Source: Acidovorax temperans | GTDB taxonomy: Bacteria > Pseudomonadota > Gammaproteobacteria > Burkholderiales > Burkholderiaceae_C | Assembly (NCBI RefSeq): GCF_006716905.1 | Contig: NZ_VFPV01000001.1 | Location: 1,056,001-1,120,000, forward strand | Length of the DNA: 64,000 bases | Reading direction: 5' to 3' | Shown: piece after piece, positions 19,679 to 28,688 of the stretch | Position numbering within the stretch: position 1 is the first letter of the stretch | Layout: every line of letters begins with the position of its first letter | Program-made: the position numbers and the translations under genes | Notes under the pieces: model-generated | Told to the model about the DNA's origin: nothing | Databases searched by the model: none | What the model saw: the letters and a program-made list of their open reading frames with translations, nothing else

Positions 19679-20299
19679 ATGGCAACTGCGAAAAAACCGG
19701 CCGCCAAGAAAGCCGCCCCAGCAAAAAAAGCGACTCCCGCTAAACCCGTAGCTCCAGCGAAGAAGGCCGCTGCTCCAGCCAAGAAGGCTGCTGCCCCAGC
19801 GAAGAAGGCTGCTGCCCCAGCGAAGAAGGCTGCTGCCCCAGCGAAGAAGGCTGCTGCCCCAGCGAAGAAGGCTGCTGCCCCAGCGAAGAAGGCTGCTGCT
19901 CCAGCCAAGAAGGCTGCTGCTCCAGCCAAGAAGGCTGCTGCTCCAGCCAAGAAGGCTGCTGCTCCAGCCAAGAAGGCTGCTGCTCCAGCGAAGAAGGCTG
20001 CTGCTCCAGCCAAGAAGGCTGCTGCTCCAGCCAAGAAGGCTGCTGCTCCAGCCAAGAAGGCTGCTGCTCCAGCGAAGAAGGCTGCTGCTCCAGCGAAGAA
20101 GGCCGCTGCTCCAGCGAAGAAGGCCGCTGCTCCAGCGAAGAAGGCTGCTACTCCAGCGAAGAAGGCTGCTGCTCCAGCGAAGAAGGCTGCTGCTGCAAAG
20201 AAAGTGGTGAAGGCTCCAACAGCCCCTGCCGCTCCCGCTGCTCAGACCACGCTGAACCCCCAGGCTGCCTGGCCGTTTCCCACAGGCACCAAGCCCTGA
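19679..20299 (+). CDS. Histone H1-like DNA-binding protein (Ala/Lys/Pro repeat)
   Basis: 206 residues, very basic. After a short lead (ATAKKPAAKKAAPAKK) there are 20 consecutive copies of the seven-residue unit AAAPAKK (one is AATPAKK), then a tail ending TTLNPQAAWPFPTGTKP. This is the bacterial H1-like/HC2-like type, a disordered polycation that coats or condenses DNA. ATG 19679 is preferred over ATG 19676 because AAGGAG is seven bases before it. It follows nrdB by 190 bases with its own candidate operator, and a strong terminator closes it. The low-complexity conserved tail may be an anchor for a partner. Confidence 0.88.
   Translation: MATAKKPAAKKAAPAKKATPAKPVAPAKKAAAPAKKAAAPAKKAAAPAKKAAAPAKKAAAPAKKAAAPAKKAAAPAKKAAAPAKKAAAPAKKAAAPAKKAAAPAKKAAAPAKKAAAPAKKAAAPAKKAAAPAKKAAAPAKKAAAPAKKAAAPAKKAATPAKKAAAPAKKAAAAKKVVKAPTAPAAPAAQTTLNPQAAWPFPTGTKP
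19766..20185 (+). repeat. 21-bp minisatellite inside the H1-like gene, 20 units
   Basis: Twenty in-frame 21-base units, consensus GCTGCTGCTCCAGCSAAGAAG, coding AAAPAKK. Runs of units with identical wobble bases (CCCCAGCGAAG early, CTCCAGCCAAG in the middle, CTCCAGCGAAG late) show that blocks expanded by slippage or unequal exchange. Copy number is likely to vary between strains. Confidence 0.93.
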
Positions 20300-20321
20300 G
20301 GAAGCCCAGCGCTCCAAGCCC

Positions 20322-20349
20322 AACCCGGTGCCCTGCACCGGGTTTTTTT
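20322..20349 (+). terminator. Rho-independent terminator after the H1-like gene
   Basis: Stem AACCCGGTGC / GCACCGGGTT with loop CCT, followed by a run of T. It ends the unit that begins at nrdA or at the H1-like gene. Confidence 0.92.
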
Positions 20350-20435
20350 ATGGCTGTACGGGGAGCGCCTTGAGCACAGTGTCAAAGGCCCGCTCTGGAT
20401 GGCAGGCCAAGCCCCTCAGTCCCATCACGCTCCCA

Positions 20436-21332
20436 TCACGCGGGGGTGAAATCCAGGACATAGTTCTGTGGGCCACGCTGCGCAATCTTCAGCGCGCCCA
20501 CCTTGTTGCCCAGTTCAGCACACCGCGCCAAAGGCCAGCCCTGCTCCAGACCAAACAGCAGGGCTCCACGCCAAGCGTCACCGCACCCTGTTGGGTCCAC
20601 CACGGCCGCTGGCTGCACAGCTTGCACTCGCTCACGCTCGCCATCCACCCACACATCACAACCTTCACCGCCCAACGTCACTACCAGGCCCTTCACCTTG
20701 CGCGAGATGTCTGCCAGGCTCAAGCCGGTGCGGTCGCACAGCATCTTGCCTTCGTAGTCGTTCACCGTCACCCAGGTGGCTTGCTCAATGAATTGGGTCA
20801 ACTCAGCGCCATTGAACATGGGCAAGCCCTGGCCCGGATCGAACACGAAAGGGATGCCAGCCGCCACGAACTGCGCTGCATGTTCCAGCATGGCATCGCG
20901 CCCATCTGGCGAGATGATGCCCAGCTTGATATCGGGATGGGATTCGATGCGGGTGATGTGCGCCTGCATCATGGCCCCCGGGTGGAACGCCGTGATCTGG
21001 TTGTTGTCACGGTCGGTCATGATCATGGCCTGCGCCGTGTAAGTGCCGTCCACCTGCTTCACATAGCGGTCACTGATACCCAGCGCAGCCAGGCGCTGCA
21101 GGTACTCGCCACCGTCTGTTCCCAGCGTGGCCATGGGCAGGGGCTCGCCACCCAGCAACTTGAGGCTGTAGGCGATGTTGCCTGCGCAGCCACCGAAATC
21201 ACGACGCAACGATGGCACCAGAAAAGACACGTTGAGGATGTGCAATTGATCCGGGAGGATCTGCTCGGCAAACCGCCCCTCAAAAGTCATGATGGTGTCG
21301 AACGCCAGGGAACCACAGATAAGAGCGGCCAT
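20436..21332 (-). CDS. PfkB-family carbohydrate/nucleoside kinase (adenosine kinase-like)
   Basis: 298 residues with the ribokinase fold. It has an N-terminal strand ALICGSLAFDTIM, the glycine pair FGGCAGNIAYSLKLLGG (PfkB signature 1), GTDGGEYLQRL, and signature 2 with the catalytic Asp in DPTGCGDAWRGALL (246-259). Betaproteobacterial relatives are usually called adenosine kinase or carbohydrate kinase; the substrate cannot be fixed from sequence. ATG 21332 is chosen over an upstream in-frame codon because MAALICGS is the usual family start. The stop of the DUF3426 gene lies 25 bases upstream on the same strand. Confidence 0.88.
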   Translation of the reverse strand: MAALICGSLAFDTIMTFEGRFAEQILPDQLHILNVSFLVPSLRRDFGGCAGNIAYSLKLLGGEPLPMATLGTDGGEYLQRLAALGISDRYVKQVDGTYTAQAMIMTDRDNNQITAFHPGAMMQAHITRIESHPDIKLGIISPDGRDAMLEHAAQFVAAGIPFVFDPGQGLPMFNGAELTQFIEQATWVTVNDYEGKMLCDRTGLSLADISRKVKGLVVTLGGEGCDVWVDGERERVQAVQPAAVVDPTGCGDAWRGALLFGLEQGWPLARCAELGNKVGALKIAQRGPQNYVLDFTPA

Positions 21333-21356
21333 AAAAAGCAATCAATAAAAGAAGAA

Positions 21357-22961
21357 TCAGGGATAAAACGCCAGCAGGCGATAGCCCGCCACGCGGGCGC
21401 CGCCAGTGGTCACCAGCACCGACACGGAAGCACTCCATTCGCCGCCCGCGGCAAGTTCCTGCGGAGCGCCCATGTCAGCAGGCAGCAATACACGACGCAA
21501 AACAGGTTGATCCTGCGCATCGGTCAGCGTCAGCTCCACCGCCGGCATCTCCAGCGCCACGGTGGAACGGCTCTTCATCGTGACGGCGAGCACATAGCTG
21601 TCGCCCCGCGCCTTGTTGAAGGAGGAGCTGTCGATGACCACCTCTGCAATTTGCCGCAGAGGCGCCAGTTCACACCCCAGCGGCTCGCATAAGGCCAGCA
21701 AGAGGGGGCGAAGCTGTGGTGCCACGGCAGCCAGGCGGTTGCGCTCATGCACAGCCACCTGCGCTGCGAGTGCAGTCGCCAAAACCAATCCCAGCACAAC
21801 CAGCCCACTGCGCACCAGGGGCTTGCGCCAAAACGCCCGCCGGCGGGCTGCTTTGACGAAGCTGACATCCTCCGTCGCGTCAGGCGCCTCATCGTCTTCG
21901 CCCTCGCTGCTTTGGTCAGCGCGCAGATCTGGTGTTGCCGACTTCACTTCCTTCACACCAGTGGCTTCGTCGATCGAAGGAAACTCCACCGATGGCAAAG
22001 AGGGCTTTACAGACTCCTCGGCATCGGCAAGAGACTGCACTTCAGCAGGAGGAAGTGCGGGCAAGGATGCCAGAACATCCATGCCATCAGCAGTCATGCC
22101 CTCCACGCCACCGTCGCTCACCACATCTGCCTGCAGCGGCTTGGCAGGCACTGCCTGCTCTGCACTGGTCGCGGTGACACCATCCGCCTGCGAAGCGGTT
22201 GGCGAAGGCTGTGCATCACACTCCAACGTCAGCGGAGTGTCTGCAAAGTCTTCAGCGTAAGGCAGCTCATACCCTCCGGGCTGCGGCACCGGTGCTGCAG
22301 GCGTCTGCGCCACGGCTTCCGAAGAAACCGCCGAGGAATACGTCGCACGAAGAGGTTCCTGCAGCACCAGCTCCAGCATGTCAGGCGACAACACGCGGCT
22401 TTCCTGCCGCCCTGCAAACTCGGGCGGAGGTGGTGGAGGGGGCGGAGCAACCGGAGCCTTGGGCGGCACGCTCGGGGCATCTGCCCCCTTCCAGGCAAAG
22501 GTAGCAGCAGGCTCAAAAATGGGAGGCGGCTCCGCACCGACCAGTGGAGGCTCCGCAGCCAGAAAGGCAGGCGGTACCGGATCGGGCACCGACAAGACTT
22601 CGGCGGGGCGAGCAAAAGGTGCCTCAGCCAAAACACCGGCACCCGACGGGGCTGGCGCATTCCCTGACGGCGCGTCAGGCTCCACAACAACCCGAGAGAA
22701 AGCTTTTTGGACAGGAGCCGGAGGAGCCCCCCATGCGCGCGAAGAATCATCCGCCCGCGCCACTGGCATGGGCGGTGGTCGCACGTCGGTCAGCGATACG
22801 TCGGGCAAAAGCGCTGGTGGGGGCGCTGGCATGAGCGATTCGGACGCATCAAACACCTCGGCGCAGTGACCGCAGCGCACCCAGCCATCAGAAATGCGCA
22901 ACTGGTCCGCGACCACCTTGAATTGGGTCGAACAGGCGGGGCAGCGTGTGATCTGGCTCAT
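21357..22961 (-). CDS. Zinc-ribbon and DUF3426 membrane protein
   Basis: 534 residues. The N-terminus is an MJ0042-type zinc ribbon (TRCPACSTQFKVV ... VRCGHCAEVF). A long Pro/Ala/Glu-rich, low-complexity middle (55-380) follows, then a single membrane helix (SGLVVLGLVLATALAAQVAV, near 395) and a C-terminal DUF3426 domain (about 430-534) facing the periplasm. This architecture sits next to prmA and accCB in many Burkholderiales. The gene lies 52 bases downstream of prmA on the same strand. Function is unknown; the layout suggests linking a cytoplasmic zinc domain to an envelope process. Confidence 0.88.
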   Translation of the reverse strand: MSQITRCPACSTQFKVVADQLRISDGWVRCGHCAEVFDASESLMPAPPPALLPDVSLTDVRPPPMPVARADDSSRAWGAPPAPVQKAFSRVVVEPDAPSGNAPAPSGAGVLAEAPFARPAEVLSVPDPVPPAFLAAEPPLVGAEPPPIFEPAATFAWKGADAPSVPPKAPVAPPPPPPPPEFAGRQESRVLSPDMLELVLQEPLRATYSSAVSSEAVAQTPAAPVPQPGGYELPYAEDFADTPLTLECDAQPSPTASQADGVTATSAEQAVPAKPLQADVVSDGGVEGMTADGMDVLASLPALPPAEVQSLADAEESVKPSLPSVEFPSIDEATGVKEVKSATPDLRADQSSEGEDDEAPDATEDVSFVKAARRRAFWRKPLVRSGLVVLGLVLATALAAQVAVHERNRLAAVAPQLRPLLLALCEPLGCELAPLRQIAEVVIDSSSFNKARGDSYVLAVTMKSRSTVALEMPAVELTLTDAQDQPVLRRVLLPADMGAPQELAAGGEWSASVSVLVTTGGARVAGYRLLAFYP

Positions 22962-23013
22962 CTGCAATGGATTGTAGAGCGCAGGCCCCACAGCCCGCGG
23001 GGCCTCGCAAGGC

Positions 23014-23916
23014 TCAACGGCTGGCGGTCATCAAAATCCAGCCGTCTTCCGAATCGGCCACTTGCAGTGGCAGCCAGGGGGCATAGGCCTCCTTCAGCTC
23101 GTCTGCCTGCCGCTCCAGAATGCCGGCCAGCACCAGGTGTCCGCCAGCCGCTACATGGCTGCACAGCAAGGGGGCCAGCACGCGCAGTGGCGTCGCCAGG
23201 ATGTTGGCCAGTACCGTCTGGTATTCACCCTGGGCCTTGTCGGGCAGGCCCGCCTTGAGCTGCACGCCATTGGCCTGCGCGTTTTGCAGGGTGGACTCCA
23301 CCGCCGCGGGGTCAATATCCACCGCATCAATATCCACCGCACCGAACTTGGCAGCACCAATGGCCAGGATGCCCGAGCCGCAACCATAGTCAAGCACACG
23401 CCCCAGGGTACTGGAGCCATCGGCAGCCACCGTGCCGTTGCGCGCAATCCAGCGCAGGCACATACGGGTCGTGGGGTGCGTGCCCGTGCCAAAAGCCAGG
23501 CCGGGGTCCAGGCGGATGCTGCGCACAGCCTGCGGTGGCAACTCATGCCAGGTCGGCACGATCCAGAAATCGGGGGTGATGTCCACTGGCGCAAATTGCG
23601 ATTGGGTCAGCCGCACCCAGTCTTGCTCAGGCACTTCGGCAACGCCCAGCACCTGGCAGCCTTCAAAAAAGTCTTGTACGGTCAGCAGTTGCTGCGCCTC
23701 TTGGGCAGCATCGGCCGTGGGGAACAGTGCCACCACGCGGCTGCGCTGCCATCCATCCTTGGGCGGGGGCATGCCGGGCTCGCCAAACAGGGCCTGCTCG
23801 GCATCGGTCTGCGCATCGGCGTCTTCCACCGAGACGCTCAAGGCGTCCAGCGCATCCAGCGCGTCGCTCACCGCTTCAATGCGGTCTTCAGGGCACATCA
23901 GGCTCAGCTCAAACAT
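23014..23916 (-). CDS. prmA: Ribosomal protein L11 methyltransferase PrmA
   Basis: 300 residues, standard for PrmA, which trimethylates several amines of ribosomal protein L11 in the cytoplasm. The N-terminal substrate-binding domain begins FELSLMCPEDRIEAV. Motifs of the methyltransferase domain are LAFGTGTHPTTRMCL, VLDYGCGSGILAIGA and VLANILATPLRVLAP (the N-I-L-A motif). The ATG at 23916 was chosen because upstream in-frame codons have no family similarity. It lies downstream of accC across the two-hairpin repeat at 24071. Confidence 0.96.
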   Translation of the reverse strand: MFELSLMCPEDRIEAVSDALDALDALSVSVEDADAQTDAEQALFGEPGMPPPKDGWQRSRVVALFPTADAAQEAQQLLTVQDFFEGCQVLGVAEVPEQDWVRLTQSQFAPVDITPDFWIVPTWHELPPQAVRSIRLDPGLAFGTGTHPTTRMCLRWIARNGTVAADGSSTLGRVLDYGCGSGILAIGAAKFGAVDIDAVDIDPAAVESTLQNAQANGVQLKAGLPDKAQGEYQTVLANILATPLRVLAPLLCSHVAAGGHLVLAGILERQADELKEAYAPWLPLQVADSEDGWILMTASR

Positions 23917-24070
23917 GAAAAACGCCTCTTTGCAAAAATGAAATGCTGGCACCCGTTTCCGGGAGCCAGCATGTGAACCCACTGTGGCCGCACCAGCCCA
24001 AGACTGGAATCAGCCTAACAAACACCAGACGCCCGCAGCCCCCCGCAAGCCACCGCCGCGCTGGCGGTGT

Positions 24071-24135
24071 CTCCCTTCCCGAATGGCGCAGCCATTCGGG
24101 AGAAAGGGGAAGGCGCGAAGCGCCTCAGGGGTTTG
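24071..24135. repeat. Two-hairpin repeat element, copy A
   Basis: Hairpin 1 is CCCGAATGGC-GCA-GCCATTCGGG. Hairpin 2 is GGCGC-GAA-GCGCC, followed by CTCAGGGGTTTG. It lies just after the accC stop on the minus strand. A related copy lies at 28612 just after a dehydrogenase gene, also on the minus strand, so it may serve as a 3'-end signal. Confidence 0.7.
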
Positions 24136-24143
24136 TACGCAGC

Positions 24144-25493
24144 CTAGCGTTTGTGTTGCGACAGCCACTCTTCCAGATAGTGGATGTTGGTGCCGCCCGC
24201 CATGAACTTGGCATCCACCATCAGCTCGCGGTGCAGCGGCACATTGGTGTTGATGCCTTCGATCACCGTCTCGGACAGCGCCGTGCGCATGCGGGCCAGG
24301 GCCTGCTCGCGCGTGTCGCCGTGCACAATGATCTTGCCGATCATCGAGTCGTAGTTGGGCGGCACAAAGTAGTTGGTGTACGCGTGCGAATCCACACGCA
24401 CACCGGGGCCGCCTGGCGCGTGCCAGGTGGTGATGCGACCGGGGGACGGAATGAACTTGTAGGGGTCTTCCGCGTTCACCCGGCACTCGATGGCGTGGCC
24501 ACGGATCTCGATCTGGCGCTGGGTGAAGGGCAGCTTCTCGCCAGCCGCCACCATGATCTGCGTCTTCACGATGTCCACGCCCGTGATCAACTCGGTCACC
24601 GGGTGCTCCACCTGCACGCGGGTGTTCATTTCAATGAAATAGAACTCGCCGTTTTCGTACAGAAACTCGAACGTGCCCGCGCCGCGGTAGCCGATCTTCT
24701 TGCAGGCCGCGACGCAGCGCTCGCCGATCTTCTCGATCAGCTTGCGCGGAATGCCGGGAGCAGGCGCCTCTTCAATAACCTTCTGGTGGCGGCGCTGCAT
24801 GGAGCAGTCGCGCTCACCCAGGTACACCGCGTTGCGGTGCTTGTCGGCCAGCACCTGGATTTCGATGTGGCGGGGGTTCTGGAGGAACTTCTCCATGTAC
24901 ACCGCAGGATTGCCAAACGCAGCACCCGCTTCGGCCTTGGTCATCTGCACCGCATTGACCAGGGCAGCTTCGGTGTGCACCACGCGCATGCCGCGGCCAC
25001 CGCCGCCGCCAGCGGCCTTGATGATGACCGGGTAGCCGATGGCCTTTGCGATACGGCGAATCTGCACCGGGTCGTCGGGCAACTCGCCTTCAGAGCCGGG
25101 CACGCAGGGCACGCCAGCACGGATCATGGCCTGCTTGGCCGACACCTTGTCACCCATGATGCGGATGGACTCGGGCGTGGGGCCGATGAACTGGAAACCG
25201 CTCTTTTCCACGCGCTCGGCGAAGTCGGCGTTTTCGCTCAGAAAGCCGTAGCCAGGGTGGATGGCTTCAGCATCGGTCACCTCGGCGGCCGAGATGATGG
25301 CCGGCATGTTGAGGTAGCTCAGGGGCGACGGGGCGGGCCCGATGCACACGGCCTCTTCGGCCAGCTTGACGTATTTCGCATCGCGGTCGGCTTCGGAATA
25401 GACCATGACGGCCTTGACTCCCAGCTCGCGGCATGCGCGTTGGATACGCAGAGCGATCTCTCCGCGGTTCGCAACCAGAATTTTCTTGAACAT
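24144..25493 (-). CDS. accC: Acetyl-CoA carboxylase, biotin carboxylase subunit
   Basis: 449 residues, the full AccC length; it carboxylates biotin on AccB with bicarbonate and ATP in the first step of fatty acid synthesis. Motifs: [20 protein letters not shown] at the start; the glycine-rich ATP-grasp loop [49 protein letters not shown] with the metal-binding Glu and catalytic Arg; and [13 protein letters not shown]. It follows accB by seven bases, so they form an operon. Confidence 0.98.
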   Translation of the reverse strand: MFKKILVANRGEIALRIQRACRELGVKAVMVYSEADRDAKYVKLAEEAVCIGPAPSPLSYLNMPAIISAAEVTDAEAIHPGYGFLSENADFAERVEKSGFQFIGPTPESIRIMGDKVSAKQAMIRAGVPCVPGSEGELPDDPVQIRRIAKAIGYPVIIKAAGGGGGRGMRVVHTEAALVNAVQMTKAEAGAAFGNPAVYMEKFLQNPRHIEIQVLADKHRNAVYLGERDCSMQRRHQKVIEEAPAPGIPRKLIEKIGERCVAACKKIGYRGAGTFEFLYENGEFYFIEMNTRVQVEHPVTELITGVDIVKTQIMVAAGEKLPFTQRQIEIRGHAIECRVNAEDPYKFIPSPGRITTWHAPGGPGVRVDSHAYTNYFVPPNYDSMIGKIIVHGDTREQALARMRTALSETVIEGINTNVPLHRELMVDAKFMAGGTNIHYLEEWLSQHKR

Positions 25494-25500
25494 GAGCGCC

Positions 25501-25953
25501 TTATTCGATGACGAACAGCGGCTGTCCGTATTCCACGGCCTGGCCGTTTTCGCCCAGGATACGGGTCACGGTGCCCGACTTGTCGGCCTCGATCTCGTTG
25601 AGGATCTTCATGGCCTCGATGATGCAGAGGGTCTCGCCTTCTTTGACCTGGCTGCCCACTTCCACGAAGGGCTTGGCGCCGGGACTGGACGAACGGTAGA
25701 ACGTGCCCACCATCGGCGACTTGACCACATGGCCCGTGGGGGCTGCGGCGGCAGGACTGGGCAGTTCGGCCACAGGGGCCGCAACGGGCGCTGGCGCCAC
25801 GGGGGCTTGCATGGGCGCTGCCACATATTGCTGAACCACGGCGCCGCCGCTCTTGACGATACGGACTTTGCCTTCGGCCTCGGTGATTTCGAGTTCGGAA
25901 ACGTTTGACTCGGAGACGAGGTCGATCAAGGTTTTGAGTTTTCGCAGATCCAT
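25501..25953 (-). CDS. accB: Acetyl-CoA carboxylase, biotin carboxyl carrier protein
   Basis: 150 residues. The N-terminal helix ([18 protein letters not shown]) is typical of BCCP. A Pro/Ala-rich swivel linker (about 45-75) follows, then the biotinyl domain with the biotinylated Lys in [12 protein letters not shown]. It carries carboxybiotin from AccC to the AccA/AccD transferase, neither of which is in the window. First gene of the accBC pair; about 145 bases of leader separate it from the tlpA-like gene and its terminator. Confidence 0.98.
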   Translation of the reverse strand: MDLRKLKTLIDLVSESNVSELEITEAEGKVRIVKSGGAVVQQYVAAPMQAPVAPAPVAAPVAELPSPAAAAPTGHVVKSPMVGTFYRSSSPGAKPFVEVGSQVKEGETLCIIEAMKILNEIEADKSGTVTRILGENGQAVEYGQPLFVIE

Positions 25954-26072
25954 GGAAGCTCCAACGGCTATAAAACTAAATAGGGCGCGAATTTACTCTA
26001 ATTTCGGACTACCTCAGCGATTGAGAGGTAATTTTCATCAACATCGAGGCTGATGGAGCGCATCAAACGCTG

Positions 26073-26096
26073 AAAAAGCCCCATGAAGGGGCTTGG
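26073..26096 (-). terminator. Rho-independent terminator of the TlpA-like gene
   Basis: On the minus strand: AAGCCCC-TTCA-TGGGGCTT followed by TTT, two bases after the stop of 26098-26688. It insulates the downstream accBC promoter. Confidence 0.88.
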
Positions 26097-26097
26097 C

Positions 26098-26688
26098 TTA
26101 CCGCAGATGGACCCACTGCTGGAGGTCATCGGGCGTCACTTGCCCCATTTTACGATGCAGCACCCGGCCCCCCTGCCCCAGCACCACGGTGAAAGGCAGG
26201 CCACCGGTGAGGTTACCCAGCGACCGGCCCAGCTCCGTGCCGCCCAGGCCCGCCAACCCCACGGGAAAGTCCAGCGGCAGCCGGTCCAGAAACTTGCGCA
26301 CAGACGAAGGCTGGTCGATCGCCAGGCCCACCACCTGCCAGCCCTTGGACACGTTTTCCCGGTAAAACGCGTTCAGCATGGGCAGCTCTTCCACGCAGGG
26401 CGGGCACCAGGTGGCCCAGAAATTCAGCAGCACGGGGCGGCCCTGCAGGGCTTTCATGGCCAGCGGGGCACCGCCTGTGGGGGTGTCAAACTCCATGCTC
26501 CACAGGGCTGCCTCGGCGCCATCTTGCATGGCGTGGGGCTGAAAGCGCCACCAAGCCAACCCTGCCCCGCCCAGCGCGGCAGCCCCGGCCACGGCGCCAT
26601 ACAGCCAGCGCCTGCGCGATGTGGGGGCAGGCTGGGCGGCGGGTTCAGCAGCGCTGGCGCTGCGGGAAACGTCGGGCGGCAAACTCAT
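26098..26688 (-). CDS. TlpA-family membrane-anchored thiol:disulfide oxidoreductase
   Basis: 196 residues. A cytoplasmic tail of about 25 residues is followed by a membrane anchor (WLYGAVAGAAALGGAGLAWW), then a periplasmic thioredoxin-like domain with the active site WATWCPPCVEELP and a cis-proline segment near GLPFTVVLG. Proteins of this kind reduce periplasmic cysteines, for example apocytochrome c or CuA centres. The start overlaps the stop of the upstream gene by four bases (ATGA). Its specific partner is unknown. Confidence 0.9.
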   Translation of the reverse strand: MSLPPDVSRSASAAEPAAQPAPTSRRRWLYGAVAGAAALGGAGLAWWRFQPHAMQDGAEAALWSMEFDTPTGGAPLAMKALQGRPVLLNFWATWCPPCVEELPMLNAFYRENVSKGWQVVGLAIDQPSSVRKFLDRLPLDFPVGLAGLGGTELGRSLGNLTGGLPFTVVLGQGGRVLHRKMGQVTPDDLQQWVHLR

Positions 26689-27287
26689 GGGGCAGTCTCT
26701 TCCAGAACACGGCGCACGGCCGTCACATCGCCACGGGGGGTGCGTCCCTTGGCATCGGGTTTCAAGGCGCCACGCAGGTCGTCCAGGTCGTAAATCATCA
26801 GGTGCACGCCGATCATCTCCTGGAGTTCAGGGCACTTGCTGCCCAGGCTCAGGGCCTCGACCGATTCCCCATGAAAGCCCGTCACCGTGCGCGGCTCGTA
26901 GTCCACATGGTGGTCGATCAGGGCAATCTCTGCCGACTTGGGGTCATCGCAGAACAGCTGGATATAGATATCAGACAGGCGCGTGGCCGTGCCATGCCAG
27001 ACCGAGCCCGCCAGATGCGGCCGAAACTCGGCCATGCGCACCATCCACACCAGCGCCAACTGGCGCAGGGCGCGCAGTTCGCGTGGCTGGGTGTCAGCAC
27101 AGAAAATGTCGAGGTATTCGCGCACCGCGTCTTCCACCTGGTCGTTGTCAGGCAGCGGGGTGCGGGCGGGCAGACCCATTTCGCGCACGGCGCGGCGCTT
27201 GGCGGGGCCCCATTCGAGTCCCTCTTCCACAACGATGCGGGCCGTGGTGGCGGCAATTTCGGCAGTCAGGGGGTTGGAAACAGGCAT
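26685..27287 (-). CDS. Conserved unknown protein, 200 aa
   Basis: A soluble, mainly helical protein beginning MPVSNPLTAEIAATTARIVVEEGLEWGPAKRRAV. The segment WHGTATRLSDIYIQLFCDDPKSAEIALIDHHVDY is the best conserved-looking part and resembles a betaproteobacterial family of unknown role, sometimes mislabelled as a Mur ligase. I see no catalytic motif that I can name. It is translationally coupled to the downstream TlpA-like gene and has an AGCGCTT repeat upstream. Confidence 0.7.
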   Translation of the reverse strand: MPVSNPLTAEIAATTARIVVEEGLEWGPAKRRAVREMGLPARTPLPDNDQVEDAVREYLDIFCADTQPRELRALRQLALVWMVRMAEFRPHLAGSVWHGTATRLSDIYIQLFCDDPKSAEIALIDHHVDYEPRTVTGFHGESVEALSLGSKCPELQEMIGVHLMIYDLDDLRGALKPDAKGRTPRGDVTAVRRVLEETAP

Positions 27288-27390
27288 GGAGGAACCCTCG
27301 CAGCATCAGCAGCCGACATTGTCGCGTGAACGCAAACAGGCACCGATCGTGCGCCCGTATGGCACCGAGGGTTTCTCAGGCTGTCAGCAT

Positions 27391-27448
27391 TTGCTATCTT
27401 TATGATAGCTGCTGGCGCTTACCCAGTAAGCGCTAGCATGCTTTTTTC
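27391..27448. repeat. AGCGCTT palindromic repeat, copy 3
   Basis: GATAGCTGCTGGCGCTTACC, then CAGTAAGCGCTAGCATGC and a T-run, between the gene ending at 27496 and the one starting at 27287. It sits where a terminator of the Bug receptor gene would be expected. Confidence 0.75.
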
Positions 27449-27495
27449 CTTAAACCCAGGCATTCACCTGGGCCAGGCCCGGCAGGCGGGGGAAA

Positions 27496-28497
27496 TCAGT
27501 CCAGGCTGGCGCCGGACTCTTTCACCACCTTGCCCCACTTCACGCTTTCGGCCTGGATGAAGGCTGCGAACTGCTCAGGCGTTTCGCTGTAAACCTCGGC
27601 GCCCTGCTCGTTGATCTTCTTCTTCACATCAGGCTGGGCCAGCACCTTGACGATGGCGGCGTTCAGCTTGGCCAGCACGGGTGCGGGCGTGCCTGCGGGG
27701 GCAAACATGCCAAACCACGACGTGGCCTCGTAGCCGGGCACGCCCGCCTCAGCGATGGTGGGCACGTTGGGCAGCTCGGGCGAGCGCTTGGCCGTGGTCA
27801 CCGCCAGGGGCACCAGGCTGCCGCTGCGCACATGCTGGATAGCCGACGGCATGTTGTCGAACATGATGCCGATCTGGTTGCCCATCAGGTCCGTCACCGC
27901 AGGGGCACTGCCCTTGTAGGGCACGTGCTGCATATCCACCTTGGCCAGGCTCTTGAACAGTTCGCCCGACAGGTGGATGGAGCTGCCATTGCCCGAAGAG
28001 CCGAAGTTCACTTTGCCGGGGTTGGCCTTGGCGTAGGCGATGAGGTCCTTCACGCTCTTGTAGGGCTGGGCGGGGTTGGCCACCAGCAGGTTGGGCACAT
28101 TGGCCACGCGGGTCAGCGGTGCGAAGTCCTTCACGGGGTCGAAAGGCATCTTCTTGTACAGGCTGGCGTTGATGGCGTGGGTGCCCACGGTGCCCATGAA
28201 CAGAGTGTGGCCGTCCGGAGCAGCCTTGGCGGCCGCCTGGCCACCGATGTTGCCGCCTGCGCCCGCGCGGTTGTCCACCACGACGGATTGGCCCAGCTCA
28301 GCCGTCAGCGCCTGGCCGATGATGCGGGCCAGGATGTCGGTGGTGCCGCCTGCGGCGAAGGGCATGATGATGGTGACGGGCTTGGTGGGGTAAGCCTGGG
28401 CCAGGGCGGACGTACCGCCGAGCAGACCAGCGCCCAAAACGACGGCCGAAGCGATGGAACCCAGGGCGAAGCGGCGGGTGGCGTGGGAATGTTGCAT
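27496..28497 (-). CDS. Bug-family tripartite tricarboxylate transporter receptor (periplasmic)
   Basis: 333 residues. A clear signal peptide (basic RRFALG, hydrophobic core, ALAQA cleavage at about residue 35) is followed by YPTKPVTIIMPFAAGGTTDILAR, the invariant Bug/TctC start. Other hallmarks are VVVDNRAGAGGNIGGQAAAKAAPDGHT and NVPTIAEAGVPGYEA. Bug proteins bind small organic acids in the periplasm. ATG 28497 has GGAGACC upstream. No TctA/TctB membrane genes are nearby, as is usual for orphan Bug proteins. Position after the pca operon hints at an aromatic or dicarboxylic acid ligand. Confidence 0.95.
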   Translation of the reverse strand: MQHSHATRRFALGSIASAVVLGAGLLGGTSALAQAYPTKPVTIIMPFAAGGTTDILARIIGQALTAELGQSVVVDNRAGAGGNIGGQAAAKAAPDGHTLFMGTVGTHAINASLYKKMPFDPVKDFAPLTRVANVPNLLVANPAQPYKSVKDLIAYAKANPGKVNFGSSGNGSSIHLSGELFKSLAKVDMQHVPYKGSAPAVTDLMGNQIGIMFDNMPSAIQHVRSGSLVPLAVTTAKRSPELPNVPTIAEAGVPGYEATSWFGMFAPAGTPAPVLAKLNAAIVKVLAQPDVKKKINEQGAEVYSETPEQFAAFIQAESVKWGKVVKESGASLD

Positions 28498-28611
28498 GGA
28501 GGTCTCCTTCAAAGAAGCTGGTGGACAAAAATAGCGTTTGGTGGGCCACGTCCCAATCGCCACAGCGTTTGAGACTGGCACGGCGCAGGCACGGGACGCC
28601 GAGGAAGGGCT

Positions 28612-28683
28612 GCCCCCTTCCCGAATGGCGAAGCCGTTCGAGATAAGAGGGAAGAGGGAAGGAGCGAAGCGACTCAGGGGTTG
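28612..28683. repeat. Two-hairpin repeat element, copy B
   Basis: Shares CCCTTCCCGAATGGCG, then a diverged arm (AAGCCGTTCGAGA), and GGAAGGAGCGAAGCGACTCA plus GGGGTTG with copy A at 24071. It lies immediately after the dehydrogenase stop at 28689. Confidence 0.7.
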
Positions 28684-28688
28684 TCACT

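Noticed and set aside
19766-20185. Regular 21-base units resembling a CRISPR array
   Set aside because: The units are directly abutting with no unique spacers and stay in frame; this is a coding minisatellite.
19580-20338. Minus-strand frame coding a WSSSLLR repeat protein
   Set aside because: It is the mirror of the H1-like minisatellite; the plus frame has the ribosome-binding site, terminator and known family.
26012-26032. Small inverted repeat TACCTC/GAGGTA in the accB leader as an operator
   Set aside because: Arms are only six bases, with no second copy or known consensus; too weak to list as a site.
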